Origin: Symbiodinium sp. CCMP2592
Taxonomy: Eukaryota > Sar > Dinophyceae > Suessiales > Symbiodiniaceae
Direction of reading: 5' to 3'
Assembly: GCA_905221615.1 (NCBI GenBank)
Contig: CAJNDT010006002.1
Location: forward strand, 966,501-1,030,500
DNA: 64,000 nucleotides
The position numbers were made by a program, and so were the translations under genes. The notes under the pieces are model-generated. The model had not been told where the DNA came from. It was given only the letters and a program-made list of their open reading frames with translations, and did no database searches. This document shows positions 54,730-63,781 of this stretch, piece after piece. How positions within the stretch are numbered: position 1 is the first letter of the stretch; each line of letters begins with the position of its first letter.

Positions 54730-54956
54730 GGGTGGGGTGGGGTAGAGCAGGGCAGGACAGGGCAGAGCAGGCAAGTGAGGGCAGGGCAGGGTGGAGGCCA
54801 GTGCAGGGCAGAGCAAGGGTTAGGGCAGGGCAGGTAGGGCGGGGCAGGGCACAGGGCGGGGCAGGGCAGGGCTGGGCAGGGAGGCGGAGGCAGGGCAGGA
54901 GACAGGACAGAGCAGAGCCGGCAGACGAGGGCAGGGCAGGGCGGGGGCTAGGGCAG
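54730..54956. repeat. Purine-rich GGGCAGG(A/G) repeat
   Basis: Strand-asymmetric G/A-rich tract built on GGGCAG and GAGCAGG; follows the palindromic tandem repeat directly. Confidence 0.9.
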
Positions 54957-54989
54957 TAGTTTCAAGGTTTAACCTTAAACCGAGTTGGG

Positions 54990-55112
54990 TTCATGTACTG
55001 ATTCTGTTGCTACACAATATAATTTGTGGTAACTTTGTTGACTTGATGTGGCTGATACGTAAGCTCATGTACCGGTTCTATAGCTACACAATATAATTCG
55101 TAGCAACCTTGG
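54990..55112. repeat. Direct duplication, about 45 bp, two copies
   Basis: GCTACACAATATAATTTGTG and GCTACACAATATAATTCGTA with matching flanks, about 77 bp apart, directly upstream of the 55172 ORF. Confidence 0.8.
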
Positions 55113-55171
55113 CTGCTGGAGTATGCTTTCTTAGATTGCTTGAACCATATGTGGAGAGCGCGCTAGATGAC

Positions 55172-55795
55172 ATGAGCCTCTCCCAGATATGGAAGGGAAC
55201 CTCCAAGGGTAACAAACGCTCAGCATACCATTCTTACCTGGCCGCTCCTCAAGAGACGGACCCTTGGCACGTGGGTGCCGGAATCAGCATGACCGCCGCG
55301 GCACTGCTGGCAGCGATCCGGAACTTTAAGACGGAGGAGATGAGGAAGCTCATCGTTCCCCAGCTCTACGAGAAGATTTTGGAGGAGATTACTCTCTTGG
55401 AGCCAATTTTGAACGCACTCAACTTCGGGAAGGGCTCTGCGACCCAAAAGGATACCGGCTCTTGTAGGGAGGCTAAGAAAGCCAAGATCACAGCTTCGGT
55501 GGGTGTTGATTCGCCGGCCAAGACTGAGCAAGATCCTTTGAAGGCGGCTGCGGATTTCCGGAAGTGGCTGGCCAAGGACAAGAGTGCTTTCCGCAGCTTC
55601 CTGTTTAGTATGTCGGCGAAGAACACCTTCTATAGTGGTCATACCGCTGAGTTGGTTGCCCGTGCCGCGGTGGCCTATAAGCCTATGACCGAGAAGGACT
55701 TCGTGGAGGCTGTCAAAGCTCGCATGCAGAAGCCAGACGAGAATCCCCGGAGCAAGGTGGCGTCTTCTGATGGGACCGGCGACCGGCTTTTTTGA
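55172..55795 (+). CDS. Unrecognised alpha-helical protein, 207 aa
   Basis: The open frame begins at 55109 without an ATG; the first ATG is 55172 (MSLSQIWKGTSKGNKRSAYH). The middle is helical and leucine-rich (EEMRKLIVPQLYEKILEEIT, LLEPILNALNFGKG), then a charged linker, then a second helical block (AADFRKWLAKDKSAFRSFLF, AELVARAAVAYKPMTEKDFV). No catalytic motif, membrane segment or signal peptide was seen. There is no telomere-like sequence within it. A 5' exon may exist, because coding-like residues (FLRLLEPYVESALDD) precede the ATG and a 40-bp direct duplication lies immediately upstream. I do not recognise the family. Confidence 0.55.
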   Translation: MSLSQIWKGTSKGNKRSAYHSYLAAPQETDPWHVGAGISMTAAALLAAIRNFKTEEMRKLIVPQLYEKILEEITLLEPILNALNFGKGSATQKDTGSCREAKKAKITASVGVDSPAKTEQDPLKAAADFRKWLAKDKSAFRSFLFSMSAKNTFYSGHTAELVARAAVAYKPMTEKDFVEAVKARMQKPDENPRSKVASSDGTGDRLF

Positions 55796-55878
55796 TTCGT
55801 AAGCTAAGCTTCTACTGGAAGCTTAATCGGCCTGCGTAAGTCGGGTCGGAGCTCGAAGCCCTGCATTCCTTTTGAGAC

Positions 55879-56199
55879 GTGCTGAAAGTGCGTCGAACCG
55901 ACTGGCGACCTGTCAATGGCCACGGGGATCCAGACGAGCAGAACGAGCTGTCGGTTCTCAGTGAGGTCACTGGAAGTAGTGAAGCGGATGATCCGGATTC
56001 GGAGCCGTACTCAGATGACATGTCCACGGAAGAGATCACTCAGTCTGAGCGAAGCTCGAGTTCGGAGTGTGTCCAATCCTCTGACGTGTCGTCGCATCCG
56101 TTGGGCGAGGCAGCTCGTACGGAGGAGGGAGCAGTAGCTAAATGCTTATCGTTTGACCGACAGCGCCAGCGAAAAGCTGTTACCTGCTTGCTAGTCTGA
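55879..56199 (+). CDS. Unrecognised acidic, Ser-rich ORF
   Basis: Open frame of 106 codons, 80 bases after the stop of the preceding ORF, in another frame and starting at a non-ATG codon. It begins KVRRTDWRPVNGHGDPDEQN and continues as an acidic Ser/Glu/Asp-rich stretch (SEVTGSSEADDPDSEPYSDD) likely to be disordered. It may be a terminal exon of the same gene as 55172-55795 or a separate short gene. No family recognised. Confidence 0.35.
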   Translation: MLKVRRTDWRPVNGHGDPDEQNELSVLSEVTGSSEADDPDSEPYSDDMSTEEITQSERSSSSECVQSSDVSSHPLGEAARTEEGAVAKCLSFDRQRQRKAVTCLLV

Positions 56200-58583
56200 G
56201 ACTGAGCTCTTGAGCATTCGAGCAAAATAGCACCTGTTTAATCACTGCAGTGCGAATGCTAATTCAATGGAATCAATAATCACTTGCCTATGCTGGACAT
56301 GGATTCGCTGGACACGTCTTTGACTCGAAGGGCAGGCTGGCTGTGCATTATAGGCGAAATAACGCAATGATATTGAAGTGTTTGTCTGTTGGAAGATGTA
56401 TGTGTCTGTTGTGTAGTTTCTGTTCGAAATATGCGATATGGTCTGCCAAGCATCAGCGTCTATATGTAGGAACAATCGTGTAATACTTACTCCAAACTAA
56501 TGGTTGAGACAGTAGCAAAGTTTTTTTGGTAGTATGTAAAAGGTTTATTAACTTTAAACTGAAAGAAAAATATTGTGTTTTCTTAATGTGGGGGGAACCT
56601 TTGGGCGGGTGGGGTGTTGACTTGAGAATAGCATGACTTGAAATTTTCAAAGTCAGAGCTGCTGAACCGTGAACCCTAAACCCTAAACCCCGAAAAAACT
56701 TAAACCCCAAAGCTGCAGCCACGACACCCGGGTCGCCACCTTCTGTCATACCGAAGCAGGAATAAATATACATATTTTAAAGTGATAGTAGAGTATACCA
56801 CAAAACCCTCTACATATTAAGGCGTCTATATCCTGAAGCCCCATAGAAACCCTTATCGACGCCTGTTTTCAGGAACCCTTGTAGAAACCCTAAACTGATT
56901 GTTAAGGCCAACCCAAGCCCCGAACCCAAAACCCCAAATCCAAAACCCCAACCTAAACCCCTCAACCCCGAAACCCTCCTCGAAACCCCTCCCCGGAAAT
57001 CCGCAACCCCCAAACCCCTAAACCCCCAAACCCCTAACCCCTATATACACACCTTTAAATCCCAAACCCCCAAACCCCTAAACCCCCGAGCCCCGAAGCC
57101 CGTAAAGCCCCTAAACCCCCCAAACCCCCAAAGCCCTCAACCTTAAAGCCCCTAAACCCACCAAACCCCTAAAGCCCTCAACCCTAAATCCCCAACCCCC
57201 ACAGCTAAAGCCCTATATCCTTGACCTTAAACCCCTATATAACAACGCAAAGGAGCCCTTAACAAAAAACACAAAACCGATATTAGGTGTCGGCGGGGAA
57301 GCTTCGCGGCCCACACCACCGGGGAGGCCCCTGGGTTCGCCACTCGGAGCTTCAAGGCCCCTAGTCTTCGGCGGTGGGTGGGTTTAGGGTTTGAGGTTTG
57401 GGGTTTAGGGGTTAGGGTTTAGTGTTTAGGGATTAGGGTTTAGTTCCAGGCTGTTGAACACGGCGCAATAACGGTGCAGTTGGATAAGTTTGAGTCCTTG
57501 GTGGCTGAGGATTTAGAGTGTCATGATGCGCGCATTTGAGGCTGTAGGGGTTTGAGTGAGGACAGTGTGGAAGTGCTTCCTTGGCATGTCTCTCGCTGTT
57601 GTCTAGAACCTAGACTTAGACCAAAACCGTTAATCAAATTCCAAGCCCTGAAGTAATTCTATTCTCCCACCGGCTTCGGCCGGGAATCAGCCGCCTAAAC
57701 CCGAAACCTTAAACCCTAAACCCTTAACGCGACTCCATGCTTGCACAAGGTTTCGATCGGAATCTGGCATGGCAACAGGGTTTGTGGGTTGAGGGTTTAG
57801 GGTGTAGGGTTTAGGGTTTAGGTTTAGGGTTTAGGGTTTAGGGCTTAGGGTAGTGTTTTGTCGTAGCAAAAACCCGAATAAAGAGACGTAGCAAAGCCGA
57901 GACGACGGATTTGCCACACTGGATCTGAGGTCCAGGCAAATTTGGTGATTCTTCCCGGCCAGTATGCTGATGACTTTCACCAGTTCTGCCCCGCAGCTGC
58001 ACGCTTTTCGCATTCAGGCTTCACGCATCCTCGGGCTTATGGATCAGAATTCGGATCCCCTATATCCTTAAGCCCCTATAGAAATCCTGAGTGTGGACGC
58101 CTTGTTCAAGGAACCCGTATAGAATCCCTTTATAAAAGTATTAAGGCCAACCCTAAACCCTTCACCCTCAACAGATACTACGAACACCAGCTCCGGAGTT
58201 CTTCGGGTACACCCAGGTCATGGGACCCCTTCCAGTCTCGACAGGGGTGTGCTTACATAAGATCAACCTAAGATCCCAGGGCTTGACTGTATCCCTTGCC
58301 GCTTGCCCCTACACCCAGCTTGAATATTTCACTCTCAACACCACCCCTGAAAGAATTCAAGCTCTTACTAAAAAAAATCATAGCTCTGAAATTAGAGTAG
58401 CCCGGCAGTCAGAATCCGGCTCTTTGGCTTTGTCGTTTCCCGATGATGGAACATAGGACTCGGGTTGAGTTTCTTCGGATTCAAGGCTTTGGGATTTCGG
58501 ATTTGTGAGAAGTTATTAGGCGCTGGCCGAGGCTCTCGAGGATCCAGATTCTGAGATTTTGGGATGTAAGGATGACATAGGGT
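56200..58583. other. Repeat-rich stretch without a gene
   Basis: 56200-56640 is AT-rich and unique. 56880-57250 is a long degenerate CCCTAAA/CCCCAAA block, with further patches at 57380-57430, 57690-57725 and 57780-57850. A partial family A end lies near 56785-56830. Confidence 0.5.
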
Positions 58584-59027
58584 GTGGGAGGGCAAGGAGC
58601 CTCACCAAAATCTCCGCATCTTCATTCAACAGAGGAAGTACCGAGGAATCATTTGACATGTGTTTGTGTCTTGAGTACCGAAAGCCCCTCAATTTCCGAA
58701 TCACTGACTTCTTTTCTCGACAGCTCCCAGGGTCAGACCTCACATTCGTGCCACAACTCAGGCACGAATCGGCATCAGAGACTCATGGAGCCTGCGCCCG
58801 AAGTTTTGACTCAGCCACGACCCCTCAAAACTCAGCTGAAAGCTCTAAACGTGGAAACCAAATGCGAAATCCCAACAAACCCTGAAAGCTCTGACGAGGT
58901 GCTTCTAATGCTGCCCCGTGCCCACTCCTGGAGTGCACTGACCCGGGCGATTGGGAGCCGCAACGCTTGGCGCCAGGGGCAGATGTCAGACGCCTGGGCA
59001 GATGAATGCTTCTGCAAGGGACAATGA
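58584..59027 (+). CDS. Possible terminal exon
   Basis: The 3' two thirds of this open frame look coding: LMEPAPEVLTQPRPLKTQLK, ALNVETKCEIPTNPESSDEV, SWSALTRAIGSRNAWRQGQM, ending DECFCKGQ and a stop. A trinucleotide microsatellite begins about 110 bases downstream. No family recognised. Confidence 0.35.
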   Translation: MGGQGASPKSPHLHSTEEVPRNHLTCVCVLSTESPSISESLTSFLDSSQGQTSHSCHNSGTNRHQRLMEPAPEVLTQPRPLKTQLKALNVETKCEIPTNPESSDEVLLMLPRAHSWSALTRAIGSRNAWRQGQMSDAWADECFCKGQ

Positions 59028-59136
59028 TGACGTTGCTGCTGCTGTTGGCTCTAACTCCAGTGCTGCCGCTGCTACGCCGAGGATGGCGACCTCGCACGGT
59101 TAAAGATGGTGACTCATGACATCACTAATCGCCGTG

Positions 59137-59233
<97 letters not shown>

Positions 59234-59480
59234 CTACTCCTACTCCTACTCCTACTCCTACTCCCACTCCTACTCCTACTCCTACTCCTACTCCTCCTAC
59301 TCCTACTCCTACTCCTACTCCTACTCCTACTCCTACTCCTACTGCTGCTGCTCCTGCTGCTCCTGCTGCTCCTCCTGCTGCTGCTGCTGCTGCTGCTGCC
59401 ATTGCTAGTGCTGTACTCCTGCTACTGCTGCTGCTACTGCTGCCATTGCTAATGCTACTGCTACTACGACTACTACTCCT
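59137..59480. repeat. Compound CTA, CTCCTA and CTG trinucleotide repeat
   Basis: About thirty CTA units, then CTCCTA hexamers, then GCTGCTCCT and CTGCTA units. The three zones have sharp borders. Confidence 0.95.
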
Positions 59481-59996
59481 TGGTTCCCAAACTATGCGGC
59501 ACAAGGAACTGACCTGCCCAAGTATCACATCTGGCGAGAAGGCCGTAGACATCCGTCTGGATTGAGGGCTCTGAATCCCAATGTCCCCGGTATATGCCAT
59601 GAAGCATTCGACTGCGAAGCATGTGTTGCAGGTTCTCGTACAAATACGACCGACAAAATTGTGAGCTGGTAGCGTCCCATACTTTGCTCCCCCTACATAA
59701 AAGAGGCCCTGCGCGAGACTAGGTCGCTACTGTTTATAGTTAGGACCTCTCAAGGCCTTGGCGTTTTCAAGAAGCCCCCAAGAGCCAGAGCCCAGAGTCC
59801 AAACCCCACAAACCCAACCGCAAGAGGGCACGTACGGCTGTGTTCCGTTCTATCGGAAGTTGTAAGTTTTGCTTTCCAGGAGCTATTTACACAAACTCTA
59901 TATAAGCCCGAAGACCAGAACCCCAAACGAGAAGCCCTAAACCTGCAGCAGCCGAAAGGCCCGGAGGTGCCCCGACTTCCGTCGAAAGCAGCAGTG

Positions 59997-61007
59997 ATGT
60001 CCCCTCACGTCAAGCCCGGATTCTGGGGGAAAATCCTCGCCCTCCTTGTGTTGCTGGGCTATGGTGGCAGCCTTGCAGTGCAGCCGGTTGTCTTCAGCCA
60101 ACCCAAACCGCAGCCGCGCAAGGGATTGCCAAATGACTTGCGCACATCGGCTATGAGCCAAGACCCGGGTGACTTTGTTTTGACAGCATCCGAAAGAGCT
60201 TTGTTGAGGGAACTCGGCCAGGCTGCCAAACGGAGACAGTGGCGAAAGGTCAAGGAGTTGCAAGGTGCGGTGAGAATCCCAAAGACACCATTTTTCAATG
60301 CTGAACTCGATGCAGCTCTCAAGTGCCGCGAGTACCAGGCTGGCGCAGAAGTATATGACGAGCTATGCGCATTATCGCTTCCGCAGGCGATCGTCAGCTA
60401 CAACCTCGGCATGAAATTGTTCGCTAAGTTGGGTGATGGAGCCCGCGTCCGCAGCATATGGGCAGAGGCCCGCAAGGCTTATAAAATGGATGTGACAATG
60501 GCAGCTGCCAGGCTTGTGGCAGCGGCCGATGAGGCAGACATGGAGACGGCGCTATCTCTTCTGGATGAAATGAAGGATCAGAAAGTTCAGGCAGATGCTG
60601 GCCACTTCACTTCCGTAGTGCGTGCATGTCAACATGCACCTGGTGGAGGTCATCAAGAAGTTATGCGCGCTTATCGTCTGATGGTGGACATGGATGTGAC
60701 TCCTCATCTTCGGTTCTATACAATCCTGTCAACAGCATTTGCAGGAAAACCTGTCGAGGACCTCCAGGAGATTCTTGCAGATATGGAGCGTCGTGGCCTG
60801 GAGTACGACACTGTCTTTGCAGACAAACACTTGCAAGCTTTGCTTTCAGAAAGGAAGGTTCGGGTTGACAAGATCGGCGAGATACCCAGAAACAGACTGA
60901 TGGCGGCAGCAGCTGCCCTGGCGAAATTCAAGACAGCCCGCAAGGCATCCTCCAAGTTTTGTAAGAAGTTGGAGGAAGCGTTGCAGGGCGAAGGCTTTGG
61001 TGTTTAA
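59997..61007 (+). CDS. Pentatricopeptide-repeat (PPR) protein, intronless
   Basis: 336 residues from ATG 59997 (the frame is open upstream to 59967 but has no earlier ATG). Residues about 8-25 are hydrophobic (ILALLVLLGYGGSLAV), followed by a basic, Pro-rich stretch: a possible signal or organelle-targeting sequence. The body contains degenerate 35-residue helical hairpins, for example ETALSLLDEMKDQKVQAD, HFTSVVRACQHAPGGG, VMRAYRLMVDMDVTPHLRFY and LQEILADMERRGLEYD, as in PPR proteins that bind organellar RNA. About four to six repeats are recognisable. A Lys-rich tail (KASSKFCKKLEEAL) closes the protein. It contains no intron, in contrast to the split genes to the left, so it may be a retrocopy or simply intron-poor. 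Role in plastid or mitochondrial RNA processing is inference from the family. Confidence 0.85.
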   Translation: MSPHVKPGFWGKILALLVLLGYGGSLAVQPVVFSQPKPQPRKGLPNDLRTSAMSQDPGDFVLTASERALLRELGQAAKRRQWRKVKELQGAVRIPKTPFFNAELDAALKCREYQAGAEVYDELCALSLPQAIVSYNLGMKLFAKLGDGARVRSIWAEARKAYKMDVTMAAARLVAAADEADMETALSLLDEMKDQKVQADAGHFTSVVRACQHAPGGGHQEVMRAYRLMVDMDVTPHLRFYTILSTAFAGKPVEDLQEILADMERRGLEYDTVFADKHLQALLSERKVRVDKIGEIPRNRLMAAAAALAKFKTARKASSKFCKKLEEALQGEGFGV

Positions 61008-61442
61008 ACTCGAAAGCAGCCAGTGCCTTTTGCGATGCAGCGATGCGTCAGAGGTTTTTAATTCGTGCAGCATCATTTCAGCCAGTTGGGTTTGACACCC
61101 GCCCATCCACTGTGCTTTTTGCACAGGAGTCAGCACAGTGCTATATCAGAGCTGCACGGCTTGGCCCCTCGTGCAGGCACTGTTGAGTGGGGGTGTGGCG
61201 TCGGGGAACCAAATCGCAAGCTGCGCGGAGAAAACTTGTATTCTGTGATCTGTGAATTCTCGTCACAACAGATGTGGTAGCCGTCGAAGATTTAGGGTTC
61301 AGGGGTTCAGAGTTTATGGTAGGGGACCTTGTTTGTTTAATCAAGCCTCGAGGTGGGAGTATCTCGTTCCACATCTATAGAACCAGTCGGTTCGATAAAA
61401 CTTATTTGGAGGCCATGTCGCTAGGTTTCTGCTTCAGAGGCA

Positions 61443-61628
61443 ATGTTCGGTCGGCTAAGTTCGATGCTCAGGCCGTTGCGCTCTTCATTTAGTCCGCAGC
61501 GTAGATTCAGAAAGCTTGCCTTTCGGTCTGGGCAGTCTCTTTTAGAGACCGTGCCTTTTCGAGCCATCAGGCAAGGCATCCCAGCAGCTCAGACATTGAA
61601 AAACCGTCTGGCCGAGTCTAAGTCTTGA
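61443..61628 (+). CDS. Small basic ORF, 61 aa
   Basis: ATG-initiated MFGRLSSMLRPLRSSFSPQR, then RFRKLAFRSGQSLLETVPFR and AIRQGIPAAQTLKNRLAESK. Arg/Ser-rich and nearly free of acidic residues at the start, like an organelle presequence; it could be a first exon or a short gene. No telomere-like repeat interrupts it. Confidence 0.35.
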   Translation: MFGRLSSMLRPLRSSFSPQRRFRKLAFRSGQSLLETVPFRAIRQGIPAAQTLKNRLAESKS

Positions 61629-61886
61629 CCGGCCCCGAGAACTTCCCTTTTTCGTAGGATCAGTCGAGGGTGGCGACCAAAATGATGGTGGAGCCAGTGC
61701 AGTAAATATTTACGTCTTGACGTGTTGCCATGAACATATGAATTTCTCCAGACTCCAGCCCCGAAATCCTTGACCGTGACCCTGAAGCTTTCACTCTAAA
61801 CCACGGCCTACACCCAAGATGCCTATTTTCAAGCTGCGATTGGATTTATGGTTGAAGTTTAGCCTACCGGAGCTTGGTCAGGCGCC

Positions 61887-62000
61887 ATGGTGGAGGAGTG
61901 CCAGGACGTTCGCCACCTCTGGGATGACCAGATGCCCCTTGCCCGGAGACCTCTAATCCTCCATGTAGATATTGGGCTATCTGCCCCAGAAGGCACATAA
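61887..62000 (+). CDS. Small ORF or exon, 37 aa
   Basis: ATG in GCGCCATGG context; reads MVEECQDVRHLWDDQMPLAR, RPLILHVDIGLSAPEGT and a stop. Looks coding by composition. It may be spliced to the exon at 62085. Confidence 0.35.
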   Translation: MVEECQDVRHLWDDQMPLARRPLILHVDIGLSAPEGT

Positions 62001-62084
62001 ACGCCATTTCGCCCCTTCGCACAACCCGTTTGACTAACCCTAAACTACCTTAAAACCCTCAGTCCGAAACCAGAACTTCTACAG

Positions 62085-62172
62085 ATCCTGGCCTCTACGA
62101 CGTCCTGCGATCAGCCGAAGCCATTCGCAGCAAGCCGGAGCCCCAAAGCGCAAGCCCCGAAGCCCGGCAACC
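62085..62172 (+). CDS. Single coding-like exon
   Basis: After CTACAG the frame reads PGLYDVLRSAEAIRSKPEPQ then SASPEARQP before a telomere-like run starts. Unrecognised. Confidence 0.4.
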
Positions 62173-62174
62173 TT

Positions 62175-62830
62175 TTAGGGTTTGGGGTTTGAGGGTTTGA
62201 GGGTTTAGGGGTTTAGGGGTTTAGGGGTTGAGGGTTTAGGGTTTAGGGTTTAGGGTTTAGGAGTTTAGGAGTTTAGAGGTTTAGGGGTTTAGGAGTTTAT
62301 GGTTTAGGGTTTGTGCTGTGAAGGTCTCTTGTCTGAGCCATGGCTATTCTGTGCTTGATGAACCTTCGGCCCTAACCCCGAAGCCCTTAATCTCCTAAAT
62401 ACTAAACCCGAGACAAAACACCCCAAAAACCCCTAACCCCAAACCCCAAACCCTAAGCCCTAAACCCCAAACCCGAAAGCCCCAAAGCCCAAACCCCAAA
62501 CCCTAAACCCCAAACTAAACCCCAAACCCTAAACCCCAAACCCCAAACCCGAAAGCCCGAAAGCCCGAAAGCCCAAAGCGCCCAAAACCCGGGAGCTTCG
62601 AGGAGAGCCTTTCTCTTGGGCTGCTCCTTCACCTGGGAGGCAGGTGGTTTTGGGTTTGGGGTCAAAGGGTTTGGGGTTTAGGGTTTGGGGTTTAGGGTTT
62701 AGGGCTTAGGGTTTGGGGTCAAAGGGTTTAGGGTTTAGGGTAATTATAGGGCTTAGGGTTTGGGGATTCGGGTTTGGGGTTTAGTTTGTGGTTTAGGGTG
62801 TAGGGTTGGGGGTTTTGGGTTTAGGGTTTT
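62175..62830. repeat. Composite telomere-like block, both orientations
   Basis: TTTAGGG units (62175-62310), CCCTAAA/CCCCAAA and CCCGAAAG units (62395-62585), then TTTAGGG/TTTGGGG units (62645-62830) separated by short unique sequences. Confidence 0.9.
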
Positions 62831-63062
62831 GGGTTGACGGTGTCACGAATTCCCGCTGGCGTCTTCAGGAGATTAAGCTGAGTAAGTTGAGGATGTCTGG
62901 TTTAGGGCAGGGGTTTCTGATTCAGCGATCTTGGTGTGGAGGGGGCTGACTTGGGGTTCAGGGTGTAGGTGTGCAGGAGTCAGGGTTTAGGGGCTTCAAG
63001 ATTTAGGGGTTTCGTTATGGGCGCCAGGAAGTAGTGGTCTCCGGATTGGATTAGTTGTGCAG

Positions 63063-63287
63063 TGGGGTTGCGTGAAGTCCCGAAGTTGGCACTAGGGAAT
63101 GAGTTGGTAGGCACTTGGAGGTTCATGGGTAGTTATAAGTGGGGTTATATATGTCCCCTAATATGGGTTATAAGTATAGTCGCCCTACGTATAACTACCC
63201 ATGAACCTCCAGGTATCGAAGATATCCACAACCCAGGTGGAACATCTCAGTCTTCAACGAGCCAACCAGAACCTAGATGAGGGTTAG
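63063..63287 (+). CDS. Two 3' exons split by a foldback intron
   Basis: Exon 63063-63106 reads GLREVPKLALGNEL; exon 63213-63287 reads VSKISTTQVEHLSLQRANQN then LDEG and a stop. The 106-bp GT-AG intron between them is a near-perfect 27-bp inverted repeat with a short loop. Phase 0 on both sides. Protein family not recognised; earlier exons probably lie to the left. Confidence 0.5.
63107..63212 (+). mobile_element. Foldback element forming a whole intron (family E)
   Basis: Arms GGAGGTTCATGGGTAGTTAT and ATAACTACCCATGAACCTCC (25 of 27 terminal bases pair). The intron starts GTAGGC and ends CTCCAG, so intron and element nearly coincide. Confidence 0.75.
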
Positions 63288-63384
63288 GGCTGAGGGTTTT
63301 GGGTTTAGGGCATGACAGTACGAGTAATGATAACAATTCCACTAGTAGTACTAGTAGTGTTAAGAATGCTGTCAATTAGAATAG

Positions 63385-63458
63385 TACCTGGACCCCCAAA
63401 ACATGTAGAATAATAGCCTTTTACAGGTTTTGGACCATTACTTTGGGGGGTTCAGGTG
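63385..63458. repeat. Foldback element M
   Basis: ACCTGGACCCCCAAA mirrored by TTTGGGGGGTTCAGGT. Confidence 0.7.
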
Positions 63459-63574
63459 GTAATAGTAATAAGAAGGAAACAAATTGAATTCCTCAACCTT
63501 TTACTGAAAGTGGAAATAGTAGTAATAGTACCAAAAACGAAATAAGTCTCATTCCTCAACCCTTTTACCCTCTT

Positions 63575-63692
63575 CTTGGAAGGGCAGGGGACTTAGTAAG
63601 TAGGTTATAAGTAGAGTTGTAAGTACCCTGGATGGAGTTACCCCAATTATAACCCTACTTATGACCTACTTACTAAGTGCTCTGCCCTTCCA
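63575..63692. repeat. Family C foldback element upstream of an exon
   Basis: CTTGGAAGGGCAGGGGACTT to GTGCTCTGCCCTTCCA; exon begins 17 bases later. Confidence 0.9.
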
Positions 63693-63709
63693 ACATCCCT
63701 GTTCCGCAG

Positions 63710-63781
63710 GACGTGCTTGCGGCAGCGCAGCTCCGGCCCCGGCACATTGAGGCAGGCTGCGTTCGGACTGGGCTCGAGGGC
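63710..63781 (+). CDS. Single coding-like exon
   Basis: After CCGCAG the frame reads DVLAAAQLRPRHIEAGCVRT then GLEG, followed by GC or GT donor options and telomere-like DNA. A family C foldback element ends 17 bases before it. Unrecognised. Confidence 0.45.

Larger units (their letters stand above)
52396..55108. other. Mostly unannotated stretch downstream of the helicase
   Basis: 52396-53220 is largely unique and may include the helicase 3' UTR. Two weak coding candidates (53343, 53729-54351) are listed separately. 54480-54960 is two tandem repeats. Nothing else recognised. Confidence 0.45.

Noticed and set aside
59100-59600. Open frames of poly-Thr, poly-Tyr, poly-Val or Gly-Val
   Set aside because: Products of the CTA/CTCCTA repeat.
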